12,473 nucleotides of DNA from an uncultured Oscillospiraceae bacterium (GTDB taxonomy: Bacteria > Bacillota > Clostridia > Oscillospirales > Oscillospiraceae), in assembly GCA_934546685.1 (NCBI GenBank), contig CAKTEB010000070.1, positions 1-12,473 of the forward strand, written 5' to 3'. The notes under the pieces are model-generated. The model was not told the origin of the DNA. It worked only from the letters and a program-made list of their open reading frames with translations, and ran no database searches. A program made the translations under genes and the position numbers. Position 1 is the stretch's first letter. Each line of letters starts with the position of its first letter. Shown one piece after another: positions 1 through 8,191 of the stretch.

Positions 1-1
1 C

Positions 2-703
2 GATCTGCTGGCGGCACTGGAGGCCGCTGGCGGAGAACTTCCGGCCTGCTCCTGCACAGAAAAATGTGCGCCCGGAAAGTCCTTTCGGCATAACGAGCAG
101 TCCCTCCGGGTGGTGGACATTCTTGAAAAGGACGGCGAGGGCCTGAACCTCACCTATGAGACCCGTATGGGCATCGTGGGCCACACCGGGGATCGGATCC
201 CGGAGACCCTGGAGGGACAGATCATCCGCCTGGCAGACCGAATCGCCTACATCAACCACGATATCGATGACGCCCGCCGGGCCGGGATCCTCCAGAACAG
301 CGACATCCCCACGGAGATCACCGACGTGCTGGGGGAGACCCATTCTCAGCGGATCAACACCCTGGTCATGGACATCATCCGCCACTCCCAGGGGCTGGAT
401 CACTTAGAACGGGATCCGGAGGTGGCCGATGCCATGGAAAAGCTCCGGGACTTTATGTTTGAGCGGGTCTACCGAAACCCGGTGGCCAAGGGGGAGGAGG
501 CCAAGGCAAAGGACATCATTGGCATGCTCTATGAGTATTACTTAAAGCACCCCGGCAAGCTGCCCCCTGACTTCCAGCCCCAGCTGAGCTTCGACGGCAT
601 CGAGCGGACGGTGACGGATTACATCGCGGGCATGACCGATAAATACGCGGTCTATAAATTCAGCGAGATCTTCATCCCCACGGCCTGGCAGGTGCGCGGG
701 TAA
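2..703 (+). CDS. dgt: dGTPase-like HD-domain nucleotide hydrolase (5' truncated by window edge)
   Basis: The reading frame is open from base 2, so the N-terminus lies outside the window and the GTG at 110 is internal. The visible part holds the conserved dGTPase-family block RHNEQSLRVVDILE near bases 86-127, followed by LNLTYE, a GHTGDRIPETLEGQ stretch and the metal-site segment YINHDIDDARRAG (about 250-292). Family members remove triphosphate from dGTP or other dNTPs with a metal bound by HD-motif residues; the first histidine of the site would be upstream of the window. The C-terminal helical part ends in TAA. It lies 57 bp ahead of dnaG on the same strand, and the dgt-dnaG-rpoD order is common in Clostridia, so co-transcription is likely. 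Exact substrate is not deducible. Confidence 0.9.
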   Translation, partial: DLLAALEAAGGELPACSCTEKCAPGKSFRHNEQSLRVVDILEKDGEGLNLTYETRMGIVGHTGDRIPETLEGQIIRLADRIAYINHDIDDARRAGILQNSDIPTEITDVLGETHSQRINTLVMDIIRHSQGLDHLERDPEVADAMEKLRDFMFERVYRNPVAKGEEAKAKDIIGMLYEYYLKHPGKLPPDFQPQLSFDGIERTVTDYIAGMTDKYAVYKFSEIFIPTAWQVRG

Positions 704-760
704 CGAAATGCTGCATAATCTTACGAAAAATTGGAAATCATCGGAGAGAAGGTGCGTGTC

Positions 761-2536
761 TTGCCGTTTCCAGAGGCATTCCTACAGGAATTAGAGGAAA
801 AGACCCCCATTGAGGACGTGGTGGGCCAGTATGTGACCCTGACCCGCCGGGGCAGCAACCTTTTCGGCCTGTGTCCCTTTCACAACGAGAAGACACCCAG
901 CTTCTCTGTGGCCCCGGAAAAGGGCATCTACTACTGCTTCGGCTGCCATAAGGGCGGGGGCGCTGTGAACTTCATTATGGAGATCGAGGGCCTGGACTAC
1001 CCGGATGCGGTGCGGTTCTTGGCCAAGAGAGCGGGCATGGAGGTGCCGGAGGACGATCCTAGGCGGGTCTCCAACCTCCGCAGGAAGGAGCATCTCTGGA
1101 AACTCTGCCGGGACGCGGCTCTGTTCTACCACAACACCCTGAAAAGTCCCCAGGGGCGGGAGGGGCTCCAATATCTCTTGAAGCGGGGCCTTACGAAAAA
1201 GACCATCGTATCCTTCGGCCTGGGCTTTGCGCCTAACCAGTGGGATGGTCTCAAAAAGGCCATGCTGGCGAAAGGCTATACGGTGGAGGATCTCCAGGAT
1301 GCGGGGCTGGTGCGCACGAAGCGCCGGGAGAAGACCGATGAAAACGGCAATCTGGTGGAGTCTGTCAGCACCTATGACTGGTTCCGAAACCGGGTGATGT
1401 TCCCTATCATCGACGTTCGGGGCAATGTCATCGGCTTCGGCGGCCGGGTCATGGACAGCTCGGAGCCCAAATACCTCAACTCCCCGGAGAGCATGCTCTT
1501 CAACAAGCGCAAGAACCTCTTTGCGCTGAACGTGGCGAAAAAGACCAAGATGGAGATGCTGGTGCTCACTGAGGGCTATATGGATACCATCTCCATGCAC
1601 CAATACGGCTTCGACTGCGCCGTGGCATCCCTGGGCACTGCCCTGACCCAGGAGCAGGCGGGGATGCTGGCGAAATATACCAAGCAGATGGTGCTCTGCT
1701 ACGATGGAGACCAGGCCGGACAGAACGCCGCCAAGCGTGCCATCGGCATTCTGGAGAAGACGGGCATTACAGTCAAGGTGCTAAGGATGCAGGGGGCCAA
1801 GGATCCCGACGAGTTCCTAAAAAAATACGGGGCGGATCGGTTCAAAAAGCTCTTGGGTATGTCGGAGAATCAGGCGGTCTACCAACTGGAGACCATCCGC
1901 CGAAAGCACGACCTCACCGCCGATGACGAGAAGGTGGAATTCCTCAAGGAGGCGGCGGAGCTGGTGGCCTCCATGGACTCCTCCGTGGAGCGGGAGGTCT
2001 ACAGCACCCGGGTCGCGGAGATGGCGGGGGTGGAGCCCCAGGCCATGCGGCTGGAGGTGGAGCGGGCCTACCGAAGGCGGCAGAGTGCCCGGAAAAAGCG
2101 GGAGGAACGCCAGAGCCTCCGACCAGCTGAGAATTTGCAGCCCACTGCCTCGGGGCTCAAATACGAAAACGTCAAATCCGCCGTGGCGGAGGAGGGCGTA
2201 TTGGGGCAGATCCTCCTGGAGCCAGCGCTACTGGATCTCACGGGAGGACTCAAAGCGGAGGAATTTTCCGCTCCGCTGCTGGGCCGGGTCTACGGCTGGA
2301 TGCAGCGGCGGTGGCAGGAGGGAGAGAGCGTCTCTATCCCGGCCATGAGCGGCGAATTTAATCAGGAGGAAATATCACATATCACAAGGATCTCGCAGCG
2401 GATGGAGGGAGTGGTCAGCGAAAAGGCCCTCCGGGATTACATGAACGTGATCCGCACGGAGGCGGCAAAGCGCAGCAGCAAGGACCTGATGGCGGCACTG
2501 CATCGCCGCCGGGAACAAAATGGGTATGGAGGATGA
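761..2536 (+). CDS. dnaG: DNA primase DnaG
   Basis: Makes the RNA primers for replication, working with the replicative helicase DnaB. With a TTG start at 761 the protein is 591 aa, normal for the family. Domains in order: N-terminal CHC2 zinc ribbon with Cys38-x2-His41 and Cys59-x2-Cys62 (CPFH, CFGC); the catalytic core with the TOPRIM acidic motifs EGYMD (Glu271) and DGD (315-317); and a variable C-terminal helicase-binding region from about residue 420. I prefer TTG 761 over the in-frame TTG at 731. It gives MPFPEAFLQE, the usual beginning of clostridial primases, and a GGAGAGAAGG ribosome site (743-752) stands 8 nt before it. The gene ends 4 nt before rpoD, with the rpoD ribosome site inside its last codons. 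Confidence 0.96.
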   Translation: MPFPEAFLQELEEKTPIEDVVGQYVTLTRRGSNLFGLCPFHNEKTPSFSVAPEKGIYYCFGCHKGGGAVNFIMEIEGLDYPDAVRFLAKRAGMEVPEDDPRRVSNLRRKEHLWKLCRDAALFYHNTLKSPQGREGLQYLLKRGLTKKTIVSFGLGFAPNQWDGLKKAMLAKGYTVEDLQDAGLVRTKRREKTDENGNLVESVSTYDWFRNRVMFPIIDVRGNVIGFGGRVMDSSEPKYLNSPESMLFNKRKNLFALNVAKKTKMEMLVLTEGYMDTISMHQYGFDCAVASLGTALTQEQAGMLAKYTKQMVLCYDGDQAGQNAAKRAIGILEKTGITVKVLRMQGAKDPDEFLKKYGADRFKKLLGMSENQAVYQLETIRRKHDLTADDEKVEFLKEAAELVASMDSSVEREVYSTRVAEMAGVEPQAMRLEVERAYRRRQSARKKREERQSLRPAENLQPTASGLKYENVKSAVAEEGVLGQILLEPALLDLTGGLKAEEFSAPLLGRVYGWMQRRWQEGESVSIPAMSGEFNQEEISHITRISQRMEGVVSEKALRDYMNVIRTEAAKRSSKDLMAALHRRREQNGYGG

Positions 2537-2540
2537 TATC

Positions 2541-3689
2541 ATGAGCAATACCTCTCAGAAAAAACAGGATGGAAAGACCCTGAAGGATGTGCAGGAGACC
2601 CTGATCGAAAAGGGCCGGACAGCGGGCGGAGCCATTTCCACAGAGGAACTGGCTGCGGCCATGTCGCCCTTTGGCGGGGATATGGATCAGCTGGAGGAGA
2701 CCTATCACGCGCTCTCCGAGGCCGGGATCGAGGTACTGCCTCCGGCAGAGGAAAAGCTGGATGAAGCGTCCCCCAGCGCCCAGGAGCTCAAGGAGCTGGA
2801 GGCGGAGCTGGACGAGGAGGAGAGCAAGCAGGAGCCCGAAAGCACCGCCGCCGAGGAATATGCCACCGGCGACCCGGTGCGCATGTATCTGCGGGAGATC
2901 GGCAAGGTGCCCCTGCTGACCCAGGAGGAGGAGCAGGAGCTGGCCAAACGCATCGCCCAGGGCGACAAGGAGGCCGCCCAGAAGATGACCGAGGCCAACC
3001 TGCGGCTGGTGGTCTCCATTGCCAAGCGCTATGTGGGCCGCGGCATGCAGCTTCTGGATCTGATTCAGGAGGGCAACCTGGGCCTATTGAAGGCGGTGGA
3101 GAAATATGATTTCAGCAAGGGGTTTAAGTTCTCTACCTACGCCACCTGGTGGGTGCGCCAGGCCATCACTCGGGCACTGGCGGATCAGGCCCGTACCATT
3201 CGGATCCCTGTCCATATGGTGGAGACTATGAACAAGCTGACCCAGTGCTCCCGGAAGCTCCAGCAGGAGCTGGGACGGGAGCCCACGGTGGAGGAGCTGG
3301 CCAAGGTCATGCACTTGACCCCGGAGCGTATCAACGAGATCCGGCAGATGTGCATGGAGCCTGTGTCCCTGGAATCCCCGGTGGGCGAGGAGGATGACAG
3401 CCATTTGGGCGATTTCATCGAGGACAACTCCGGAGCCCAGCCCGCCGATGCCGTGTCCCAGGCCATGCTGCGCCAGCAGCTCATGGAGATATTGGACACC
3501 CTGTCGGAGCGGGAGGCCAAGGTGCTCCGGCTGCGCTACGGCCTGGACGACGGCCGGCCCCGTACTCTGGAGGAGGTCGGCAAGGAGTTCAACGTCACCC
3601 GGGAGCGGGTGCGGCAGATCGAGGCCAAGGCCCTGCGGAAGATCCGGAACCCCAACCGCTCCAGCAAGCTCCGGGATTTTCTGAGTTAA
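2541..3689 (+). CDS. rpoD: Primary sigma factor RpoD (SigA, sigma-70)
   Basis: Housekeeping sigma subunit of RNA polymerase. The 382-aa protein shows region 1.1 (about residues 13-70), an acidic Glu-rich linker (70-107), region 1.2 (DPVRMYLREIGKVPLLT, 111-127), the region 2 core (153-223, with LIQEGNLGLLKAVEKYD and FSTYATWWVRQAI, which melt and read the -10 element), region 3, and region 4 ending in the -35-reading helix-turn-helix VTRERVRQIEAKALRKIR (352-369). The ATG at 2541 is chosen because GGAGG (2528-2532) lies 8 nt upstream; upstream in-frame ATGs at 2520 and 2526 lack this spacing. It is the last gene of the dgt-dnaG-rpoD cluster and is followed by a hairpin terminator. The several TTGACA/TATAAT promoters in this window are the kind this protein would read. 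Confidence 0.97.
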   Translation: MSNTSQKKQDGKTLKDVQETLIEKGRTAGGAISTEELAAAMSPFGGDMDQLEETYHALSEAGIEVLPPAEEKLDEASPSAQELKELEAELDEEESKQEPESTAAEEYATGDPVRMYLREIGKVPLLTQEEEQELAKRIAQGDKEAAQKMTEANLRLVVSIAKRYVGRGMQLLDLIQEGNLGLLKAVEKYDFSKGFKFSTYATWWVRQAITRALADQARTIRIPVHMVETMNKLTQCSRKLQQELGREPTVEELAKVMHLTPERINEIRQMCMEPVSLESPVGEEDDSHLGDFIEDNSGAQPADAVSQAMLRQQLMEILDTLSEREAKVLRLRYGLDDGRPRTLEEVGKEFNVTRERVRQIEAKALRKIRNPNRSSKLRDFLS

Positions 3690-3696
3690 ATGACCG

Positions 3697-3734
3697 TCGG
3701 GCGGTGTGCAGAGATGTACGCCGCCCGATTTTCT
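3697..3734 (+). terminator. Rho-independent terminator after rpoD
   Basis: An 8-bp perfect GC-rich arm TCGGGCGG (3697-3704) pairs with CCGCCCGA (3721-3728). G-U and Watson-Crick pairs extend the stem to about 13 bp around a short AGAGAT loop, and TTTTCT follows. It starts 7 nt after the rpoD stop and separates that operon from the murT promoter. Confidence 0.88.
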
Positions 3735-3763
3735 GCGTCTATCCCTCGAAAGCGTCCCACAGC

Positions 3764-3792
3764 TTGCCAAATCATCGGAAACATGCTATAAT
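3764..3792 (+). promoter_or_regulatory. Sigma-A promoter of the murT operon (extended -10)
   Basis: TTGCCA (3764-3769, 5 of 6 consensus), a 17-nt spacer, and a perfect TATAAT (3787-3792) preceded by TG (3784-3785), an extended -10. Expected transcription start is about 3799-3800, only 2-3 nt before the murT ATG at 3802, so the transcript would be almost leaderless. Confidence 0.85.
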
Positions 3793-3801
3793 TCAAAGGT
3801 T

Positions 3802-5178
3802 ATGAATATTAAAACATCTTTCGCTATTTTCATGTGCAAATTCTCCCGGTTTGCCATCCGCAAGCTGGGCAGAGGCGGCACCGACATGCCGGGCAGGATC
3901 GCTCTGAAGATCTGCCCTGATTTGCTCGGACGGCTGGCAGAGGGCGTGACGACGGTGATCGTCACGGGCACCAACGGCAAGACCACCACATCTCGAATGA
4001 TCGAGCAGGCCATGACCGATTCTGGAATCTCCTTCTTTGCCAATAAGACCGGCGCGAATCTCCTCAGCGGCGTAACAGCCGAGTTTGCAGCCAATTCCGG
4101 CACCTTCAGCGGCAAGTGCCGCTATCCCTACGCCCTCATCGAGGCGGATGAGGCGGCCTTCAAGCAGATCTCCACCTTTGTGGACGCCAAGACCGTAGTG
4201 GTCACAAATGTATTCCGGGATCAGCTGGATCGGTACGGCGAGGTGACCCATACCCTGGATAATATCCGCATCGGCATCTCCCATAGCCCCAATGCGGTGC
4301 TGTGCCTGAACGCCGACGACTCCCTGTCCGCATCCCTCCATGAGGATGTACAAAATCCTGTGATCTTCTATGGCGTCAATACGCCTATCTATAAGGATCG
4401 GGTGGACGAGGTGTCTGATGCGCCCTACTGCATCCACTGCAAGCATGAGTACGTCTATGACTATGTGACCTACGGCCATCTGGGCGGCTATCACTGCCCC
4501 CACTGCGGCTATGGCCGCCCGGAGCCCCAGGTGGCGGTGACGGAGGTGGTATCCTCCGACGCTGAGCAGTCTCAGGTGGTCTTCGGCACCGACCAGGGGA
4601 ACTATCCTGCCGTGGTCAATCTTCCCGGCGGCTACAATATCTATAATGCCTGCGCCTGTATGGCCGCAGGCCGTGCCATGGGCCTGCATGAAAAGACCGT
4701 GGCGGAGAGCCTGTCCCGGTTCCAGTGCGGCTTCGGGCGCATGGAGAAGTTCGATATCAATGGCACCCCGGTGCGCATGATCCTCATTAAGAATCCTGCG
4801 GGCTGCAACCAGGTATTGAATTTCCTGACCAATACCTCCACCCCTGCGGTCTTCGTGGCCTGCCTCAATGACCGGGCCAACGACGGCAAGGACGTGAGCT
4901 GGATCTGGGACGTGGACTTTGAAAAGCTCCTGGGCATGGGCGACCATCTGAAGGATGTGTACGTCTCCGGCGTCCGGGCTGACGATATGGCCCTGCGGTT
5001 CCGTTATGCGGGCATTCCCATGGAGAAGATCCATGTAGAGAAGGACTACGGAAAGCTCATGGAGCAGGTCACAGCCCAGCCGGATCCTGTCTATGTGATG
5101 CCCACCTATACGGCCATGCTGGCCCTGCGTGACAAGATCAGCAAGACCTACGGGTTCAAGGAATATTGGGAGGCGTAA
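3802..5178 (+). CDS. murT: Lipid II isoglutaminyl synthase, MurT subunit
   Basis: Mur-ligase-like subunit of MurT/GatD, which amidates the D-Glu alpha-carboxyl of lipid II to D-isoglutamine, acting at the cytoplasmic membrane with ATP and glutamine. The 458-aa protein has the family N-terminus (LGRGG, PGRIALKI), the ATP P-loop TGTNGKTTT (55-63), a four-Cys zinc ribbon inserted in the middle domain (Cys210, 213, 232, 235), and the C-terminal DUF1727 domain. That domain carries the NDxxxDGxDxSWxWD motif (356-370), the region holding the Asp proposed to complete the active site with GatD. The ATG at 3802 gives MNIKT, as in known MurTs; an upstream in-frame start at 3706 would fall inside the rpoD terminator. 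The only SD-like bases (AAAGG, 3795-3799) are too close. gatD follows after 2 nt. Confidence 0.95.
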   Translation: MNIKTSFAIFMCKFSRFAIRKLGRGGTDMPGRIALKICPDLLGRLAEGVTTVIVTGTNGKTTTSRMIEQAMTDSGISFFANKTGANLLSGVTAEFAANSGTFSGKCRYPYALIEADEAAFKQISTFVDAKTVVVTNVFRDQLDRYGEVTHTLDNIRIGISHSPNAVLCLNADDSLSASLHEDVQNPVIFYGVNTPIYKDRVDEVSDAPYCIHCKHEYVYDYVTYGHLGGYHCPHCGYGRPEPQVAVTEVVSSDAEQSQVVFGTDQGNYPAVVNLPGGYNIYNACACMAAGRAMGLHEKTVAESLSRFQCGFGRMEKFDINGTPVRMILIKNPAGCNQVLNFLTNTSTPAVFVACLNDRANDGKDVSWIWDVDFEKLLGMGDHLKDVYVSGVRADDMALRFRYAGIPMEKIHVEKDYGKLMEQVTAQPDPVYVMPTYTAMLALRDKISKTYGFKEYWEA

Positions 5179-5180
5179 CT

Positions 5181-5921
5181 ATGGAACTGAATATCTGCCA
5201 TCTCTATCCCGACGTTCTGAACCTCTACGGTGACCGGGGCAACGTCATCTGCATGAAAAAGCGCCTGGAATGGCGGGGCATCGACTGCAATGTGGATGGC
5301 GTCTCCATCGGCGACAAGCTGGAGGCCACCAAATACGATCTGTTTTTCATCGGCGGCGGCCAGGACTTCGAGCAGGGCGTCCTGCTTCAGGATCTCTCCG
5401 GGGAAAAGACTGCGGAGATCAAGGCGGCTATCGAGGATGAGAAGGTCTTTCTCGCCATCTGCGGCGGCTATCAGATCCTGGGCAGCTACTACAAGACCTG
5501 GGATGGCCAGCAGTGCGACTTTCTGGGGGCTTTGGATCTCTATACCGTGGGCCAGAAGGATCGAATGATCGGAAATTATATGTATGAGTGCGACGACCTG
5601 GGGGGCAAGACTGTAGTGGGCTTTGAGAACCACTCCGGTCAGACCTTCCTGGGCGATAAGGTAAAGCCCATCGGCAAGGTGCTTTCTGGCTACGGCAACA
5701 ACGGCAAGGACGGCTACGAGGGCGCCCGGTACAAAAATGTCTACGCTACCTACAGCCATGGCTGTCTGCTGCCTAAGAACCCGGACATCGCGGACATGCT
5801 CCTGTCCTGGGCCCTCCAGCGGAAGTTCCCGGGCTATGAGCTGCCCCCTCTGGAGGATACCCTGGAGCGCCAGGCTCACGGCTATATGGAGGAGAGGCTT
5901 CGTGCAGCACAGAATCACTAA
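5181..5921 (+). CDS. gatD: Lipid II isoglutaminyl synthase, glutamine amidotransferase subunit GatD
   Basis: Class I (CobB/CobQ-like) glutaminase that releases ammonia from glutamine for MurT. The 246-aa protein begins ELNICHLYPDVLNLYGDRGN, typical of GatD. The nucleophile is Cys94 in LAICGGYQ and the catalytic His is His193 in TYSHGCLLPKNP; Cys94 matches the numbering known from Staphylococcus aureus GatD, where His189 is the partner. The FIGGGQDFEQ segment (about 55-64) is also characteristic. The start is the ATG at 5181, with GGGAGG (5168-5173) 7 nt upstream inside the end of murT; the in-frame TTG at 5166 has no such site. The last 20 bases overlap the next gene, suggesting translational coupling. 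Confidence 0.95.
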   Translation: MELNICHLYPDVLNLYGDRGNVICMKKRLEWRGIDCNVDGVSIGDKLEATKYDLFFIGGGQDFEQGVLLQDLSGEKTAEIKAAIEDEKVFLAICGGYQILGSYYKTWDGQQCDFLGALDLYTVGQKDRMIGNYMYECDDLGGKTVVGFENHSGQTFLGDKVKPIGKVLSGYGNNGKDGYEGARYKNVYATYSHGCLLPKNPDIADMLLSWALQRKFPGYELPPLEDTLERQAHGYMEERLRAAQNH

Positions 5922-6936
5922 GACCGGGCCGCTGCTGGATTCCCTGGGTATCCTCCGAGAGCCCGGCTGGGACACCAAGCTGACCCTGGACTATAAAAAG
6001 AAGGACGTAAAGGCCCCGGCTATCCGCCGGAAGGAGTGGGATTACTATCTCATCACCAACGGAAAGTTCGGCCTGGCCCTGACTGTAGCGGACAACGGCT
6101 ATATGGGCTTGGTCAGCGTCAGCCTCTTGGACTTTCAGGAGGGCTGGGAGCAGACCACCTCGCCTATGGTGATGATGCCCATGGGAAAGATGCGGCTTCC
6201 GGAGACCAGCGCTTCCGGCGACATCTACGCCGGCGGCAAGGGCTATCAGGTGCTCTTTGAGAACCACGGAGACACCCGGCGGCTGACCTTCCACATGGAC
6301 GATTTCCTGAACGGGGAGCCCATCGACGGCAGCGTGACCCTGACGGAGCCCCCTGAGGACACCATGGTCATTGCCACGCCCTTCCGGGGCCATCCTAAGT
6401 CCTTTTACTACAATCAGAAGATCAACTGCATGCGGGCCTCCGGCGAGGTGACCTTCCGGGGCCGGGTATACCGATTCCAGCCGGAGGATAGCTTCGGTGT
6501 GCTGGACTGGGGCCGGGGTGTGTGGACCTATGACAACACCTGGTATTGGTCCAGCGCCTCCGGGCAGCTCCAGGGCGTGCCCTTTGGGTTCAACCTGGGC
6601 TATGGCTTCGGGGATACCTCCGCGGCCTCGGAGAACATGCTGTTTTACGGCGGCAGAGCCCACAAATTAGACCGGGTCACCTTCCACATCCCTGAAAAGG
6701 GCAATGGAGAGCTCGACTACATGTCCCCTTGGCGGTTTACCTCCAATGACGGGCGGTTCGAGGCCGTTTTTAAGCCTGTGTTGGACAGAAACGCCCTGAC
6801 TAAGGTGGGACCCCTGTGCTCTGACCAGCACCAGGTTTTCGGCGCCTTCACCGGAACGGCGGTATTGGACGACGGAACGAAGCTGCGGCTGGATCGGTTC
6901 TTTGGATTCGCGGAAAAAGTAAGGAATAAGTGGTGA
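5902..6936 (+). CDS. DUF2804 family protein of unknown function
   Basis: I recognise this as a DUF2804-type protein but its biochemical role is unknown to me. With GTG 5902 it is 344 aa, usual for the family. The start is supported by GGAGGAGAGG (5888-5897) a few bases upstream and by the family-like opening (RITKTGPLLDSLGILREPGW); an upstream in-frame ATG at 5737 would overlap gatD by 185 bases. The sequence is rich in aromatic residues and beta-prone, with hallmark stretches WDYYLITNGKFGLALTVADNGYMG (split near residues 46-69), DWGRGVWTYDNTWYW and FNLGYGFGDTS. No signal peptide or membrane segment is apparent, so it is probably cytoplasmic. It overlaps gatD by 20 bases and ends 4 nt before the next gene, so it belongs to the murT operon. 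A link to envelope or lipid metabolism is inference from context only. Confidence 0.82.
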   Translation: MQHRITKTGPLLDSLGILREPGWDTKLTLDYKKKDVKAPAIRRKEWDYYLITNGKFGLALTVADNGYMGLVSVSLLDFQEGWEQTTSPMVMMPMGKMRLPETSASGDIYAGGKGYQVLFENHGDTRRLTFHMDDFLNGEPIDGSVTLTEPPEDTMVIATPFRGHPKSFYYNQKINCMRASGEVTFRGRVYRFQPEDSFGVLDWGRGVWTYDNTWYWSSASGQLQGVPFGFNLGYGFGDTSAASENMLFYGGRAHKLDRVTFHIPEKGNGELDYMSPWRFTSNDGRFEAVFKPVLDRNALTKVGPLCSDQHQVFGAFTGTAVLDDGTKLRLDRFFGFAEKVRNKW

Positions 6937-6940
6937 GGCT

Positions 6941-8146
6941 ATGAAAAAAGTTTTTGCGTGGATATTTCGGATCTGCTGCTTTGCGGTGATCGCCCTGGCG
7001 TTTTTCACCGTGGGCCGGAGCTTCCTCCACCGGAATGACGACCATTCCCGGGAGACGCTGCTCGGCACCAACGCCGGCGCGCCGGTGGTGGATCAGACCC
7101 AGGTGCAGGACGCGACCAATGAGCTCATCGCTGAGGCCCAGGCCCAGAGCATCCAGGAGGAGCCCACGGTGGTGCTCTATGATAACGGCGACATCTCCGT
7201 CTACCATCCCTATACCACCGTCACCGCTGCCTTTGGCGACATTACCAACAGCGTGGTGGCGGCGCTCACCTGGTATGTGGATGGCCAGGAGGTGAGCCAC
7301 GAGGATCAGCGGCTGCTGGTGGAGGGCTCCACCGTCAGCTATGATGTGGCCATCGATCCCACTGAGGAGGGCGAGGAGACCGCGCAGGTTTCCCTGACTG
7401 TGACCCTGTCTAACGGGGATACCATCGATTCCGGTACGGAGGTCACCATTGAACGGGTGACGAAGAATGAGTCTGCCGCCATGATAAAGACTGAGGAGAT
7501 CCCTGTTTCCGCGGATCGTGATACCGGCCTCTACGACGACGCGGATCTTACGGACAAGACCGGCACCTTCTATACCGAGGATTCCGCGCTGCTGCTGGAG
7601 TACCGCACCAACGATGATGGCGACAAGGCCATCCGCGTCCAGCTTGCCGACGGCACCAGCGGCTGGGTGGCGGAGCAGGACGTGACCATCTCCGAGGAGA
7701 ACTGTACCACAGACGAGGACTACACGGAGGATATGAAGGTGGAGTTTGTCAACGCCATGGGCTATGACAGCACCACGGACTACCTGGTGTGGGTGAGCCT
7801 CTATACCCAGAAGGTCAACGTGTTCAAGGGCTATCAGGGCAACTGGGCCCTGGAGGAGGTCTATGAGTGCGCCACGGGGAAAAATACCTCGCCCACCACC
7901 ACCGGCGTATATACCTATTCCACCCTTCAGGATAAATGGGATCTGGGCGATACCTATGTGAAGCCTGTGCTGGTCTACAATGGCGGCGAGGCCATCACCA
8001 GCCGTCCCTATGACGCTGAGACCCACTATATCACGGATACCACCATGGGCAAGCCTGTTTCCGGCGGCAGCGTGCGGATGCGGGAGGACGACGCCCAGTG
8101 GATGGCGGATAATATCCCGGTTGGAACGCTGATCGTGGTCTATTAA
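6941..8146 (+). CDS. Membrane-anchored YkuD (L,D-transpeptidase fold) protein lacking catalytic residues
   Basis: 401 aa. Residues 1-8 are basic and about 9-24 hydrophobic, an N-terminal membrane anchor or uncleaved signal, so the rest is likely outside the membrane. An Ig-like beta domain follows (about 75-175), then an SH3-like domain (about 190-250, TGLYDDADLTDKTGTF to SGWVAEQDV), then a C-terminal YkuD domain (about 275-401, DYLVWVSLYTQKVNVFKG to PVGTLIVVY). Active YkuD enzymes have a His in an xHG/FHS motif and S-H-G-C-x-R. Here the equivalents read A-I-T-S (351-354) and S-G-G-S-V-R-M (374-380), so the nucleophile Cys is Ser377 and both His are lost while scaffold residues remain. It is probably a pseudoenzyme or binding protein. 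The ribosome site is weak (GGTGAGG abuts the start; AAGGA lies 15 nt upstream). Last gene of the murT operon, before a terminator. Confidence 0.85.
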   Translation: MKKVFAWIFRICCFAVIALAFFTVGRSFLHRNDDHSRETLLGTNAGAPVVDQTQVQDATNELIAEAQAQSIQEEPTVVLYDNGDISVYHPYTTVTAAFGDITNSVVAALTWYVDGQEVSHEDQRLLVEGSTVSYDVAIDPTEEGEETAQVSLTVTLSNGDTIDSGTEVTIERVTKNESAAMIKTEEIPVSADRDTGLYDDADLTDKTGTFYTEDSALLLEYRTNDDGDKAIRVQLADGTSGWVAEQDVTISEENCTTDEDYTEDMKVEFVNAMGYDSTTDYLVWVSLYTQKVNVFKGYQGNWALEEVYECATGKNTSPTTTGVYTYSTLQDKWDLGDTYVKPVLVYNGGEAITSRPYDAETHYITDTTMGKPVSGGSVRMREDDAQWMADNIPVGTLIVVY

Positions 8147-8148
8147 AC

Positions 8149-8184
8149 AAATCCCTGCTGCAAATGATACGCAGCAGGGATTTT
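8149..8184. terminator. Bidirectional terminator between the YkuD-like gene and the small minus-strand gene
   Basis: ATCCCTGCTGC (8151-8161) and GCAGCAGGGAT (8171-8181) form an 11-bp perfect stem with a 9-nt loop. TTTT follows on the plus strand and, reading the minus strand, ATTTGTTTAA follows. It lies between two convergent stop codons and can serve both genes. Confidence 0.88.
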
Positions 8185-8191
8185 CCTTACC

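Noticed and set aside
731..760. Longer dnaG beginning at TTG 731
   Set aside because: The extra 10 residues are not typical of primases, and the strong ribosome site 743-752 is placed for TTG 761.
704..760. Separate promoter for dnaG (CATAAT near 714-719)
   Set aside because: No matching -35 at a normal distance; read-through from dgt is sufficient.
3793..5034. 413-codon minus-strand open frame opposite murT
   Set aside because: It lies entirely antisense to a well-supported murT, has low-complexity His/Ala/Ile-rich sequence without domain motifs, and is the usual mirror of GC-rich codon use.
6848..8026. 392-codon minus-strand open frame opposite the YkuD-like gene
   Set aside because: Antisense shadow across two good genes, with no ribosome site or family features.
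8069..8071. Sequencing error turning the YkuD catalytic Cys codon TGC into AGC
   Set aside because: The other two catalytic positions are also changed and the frame is intact, so a single base error does not explain it.
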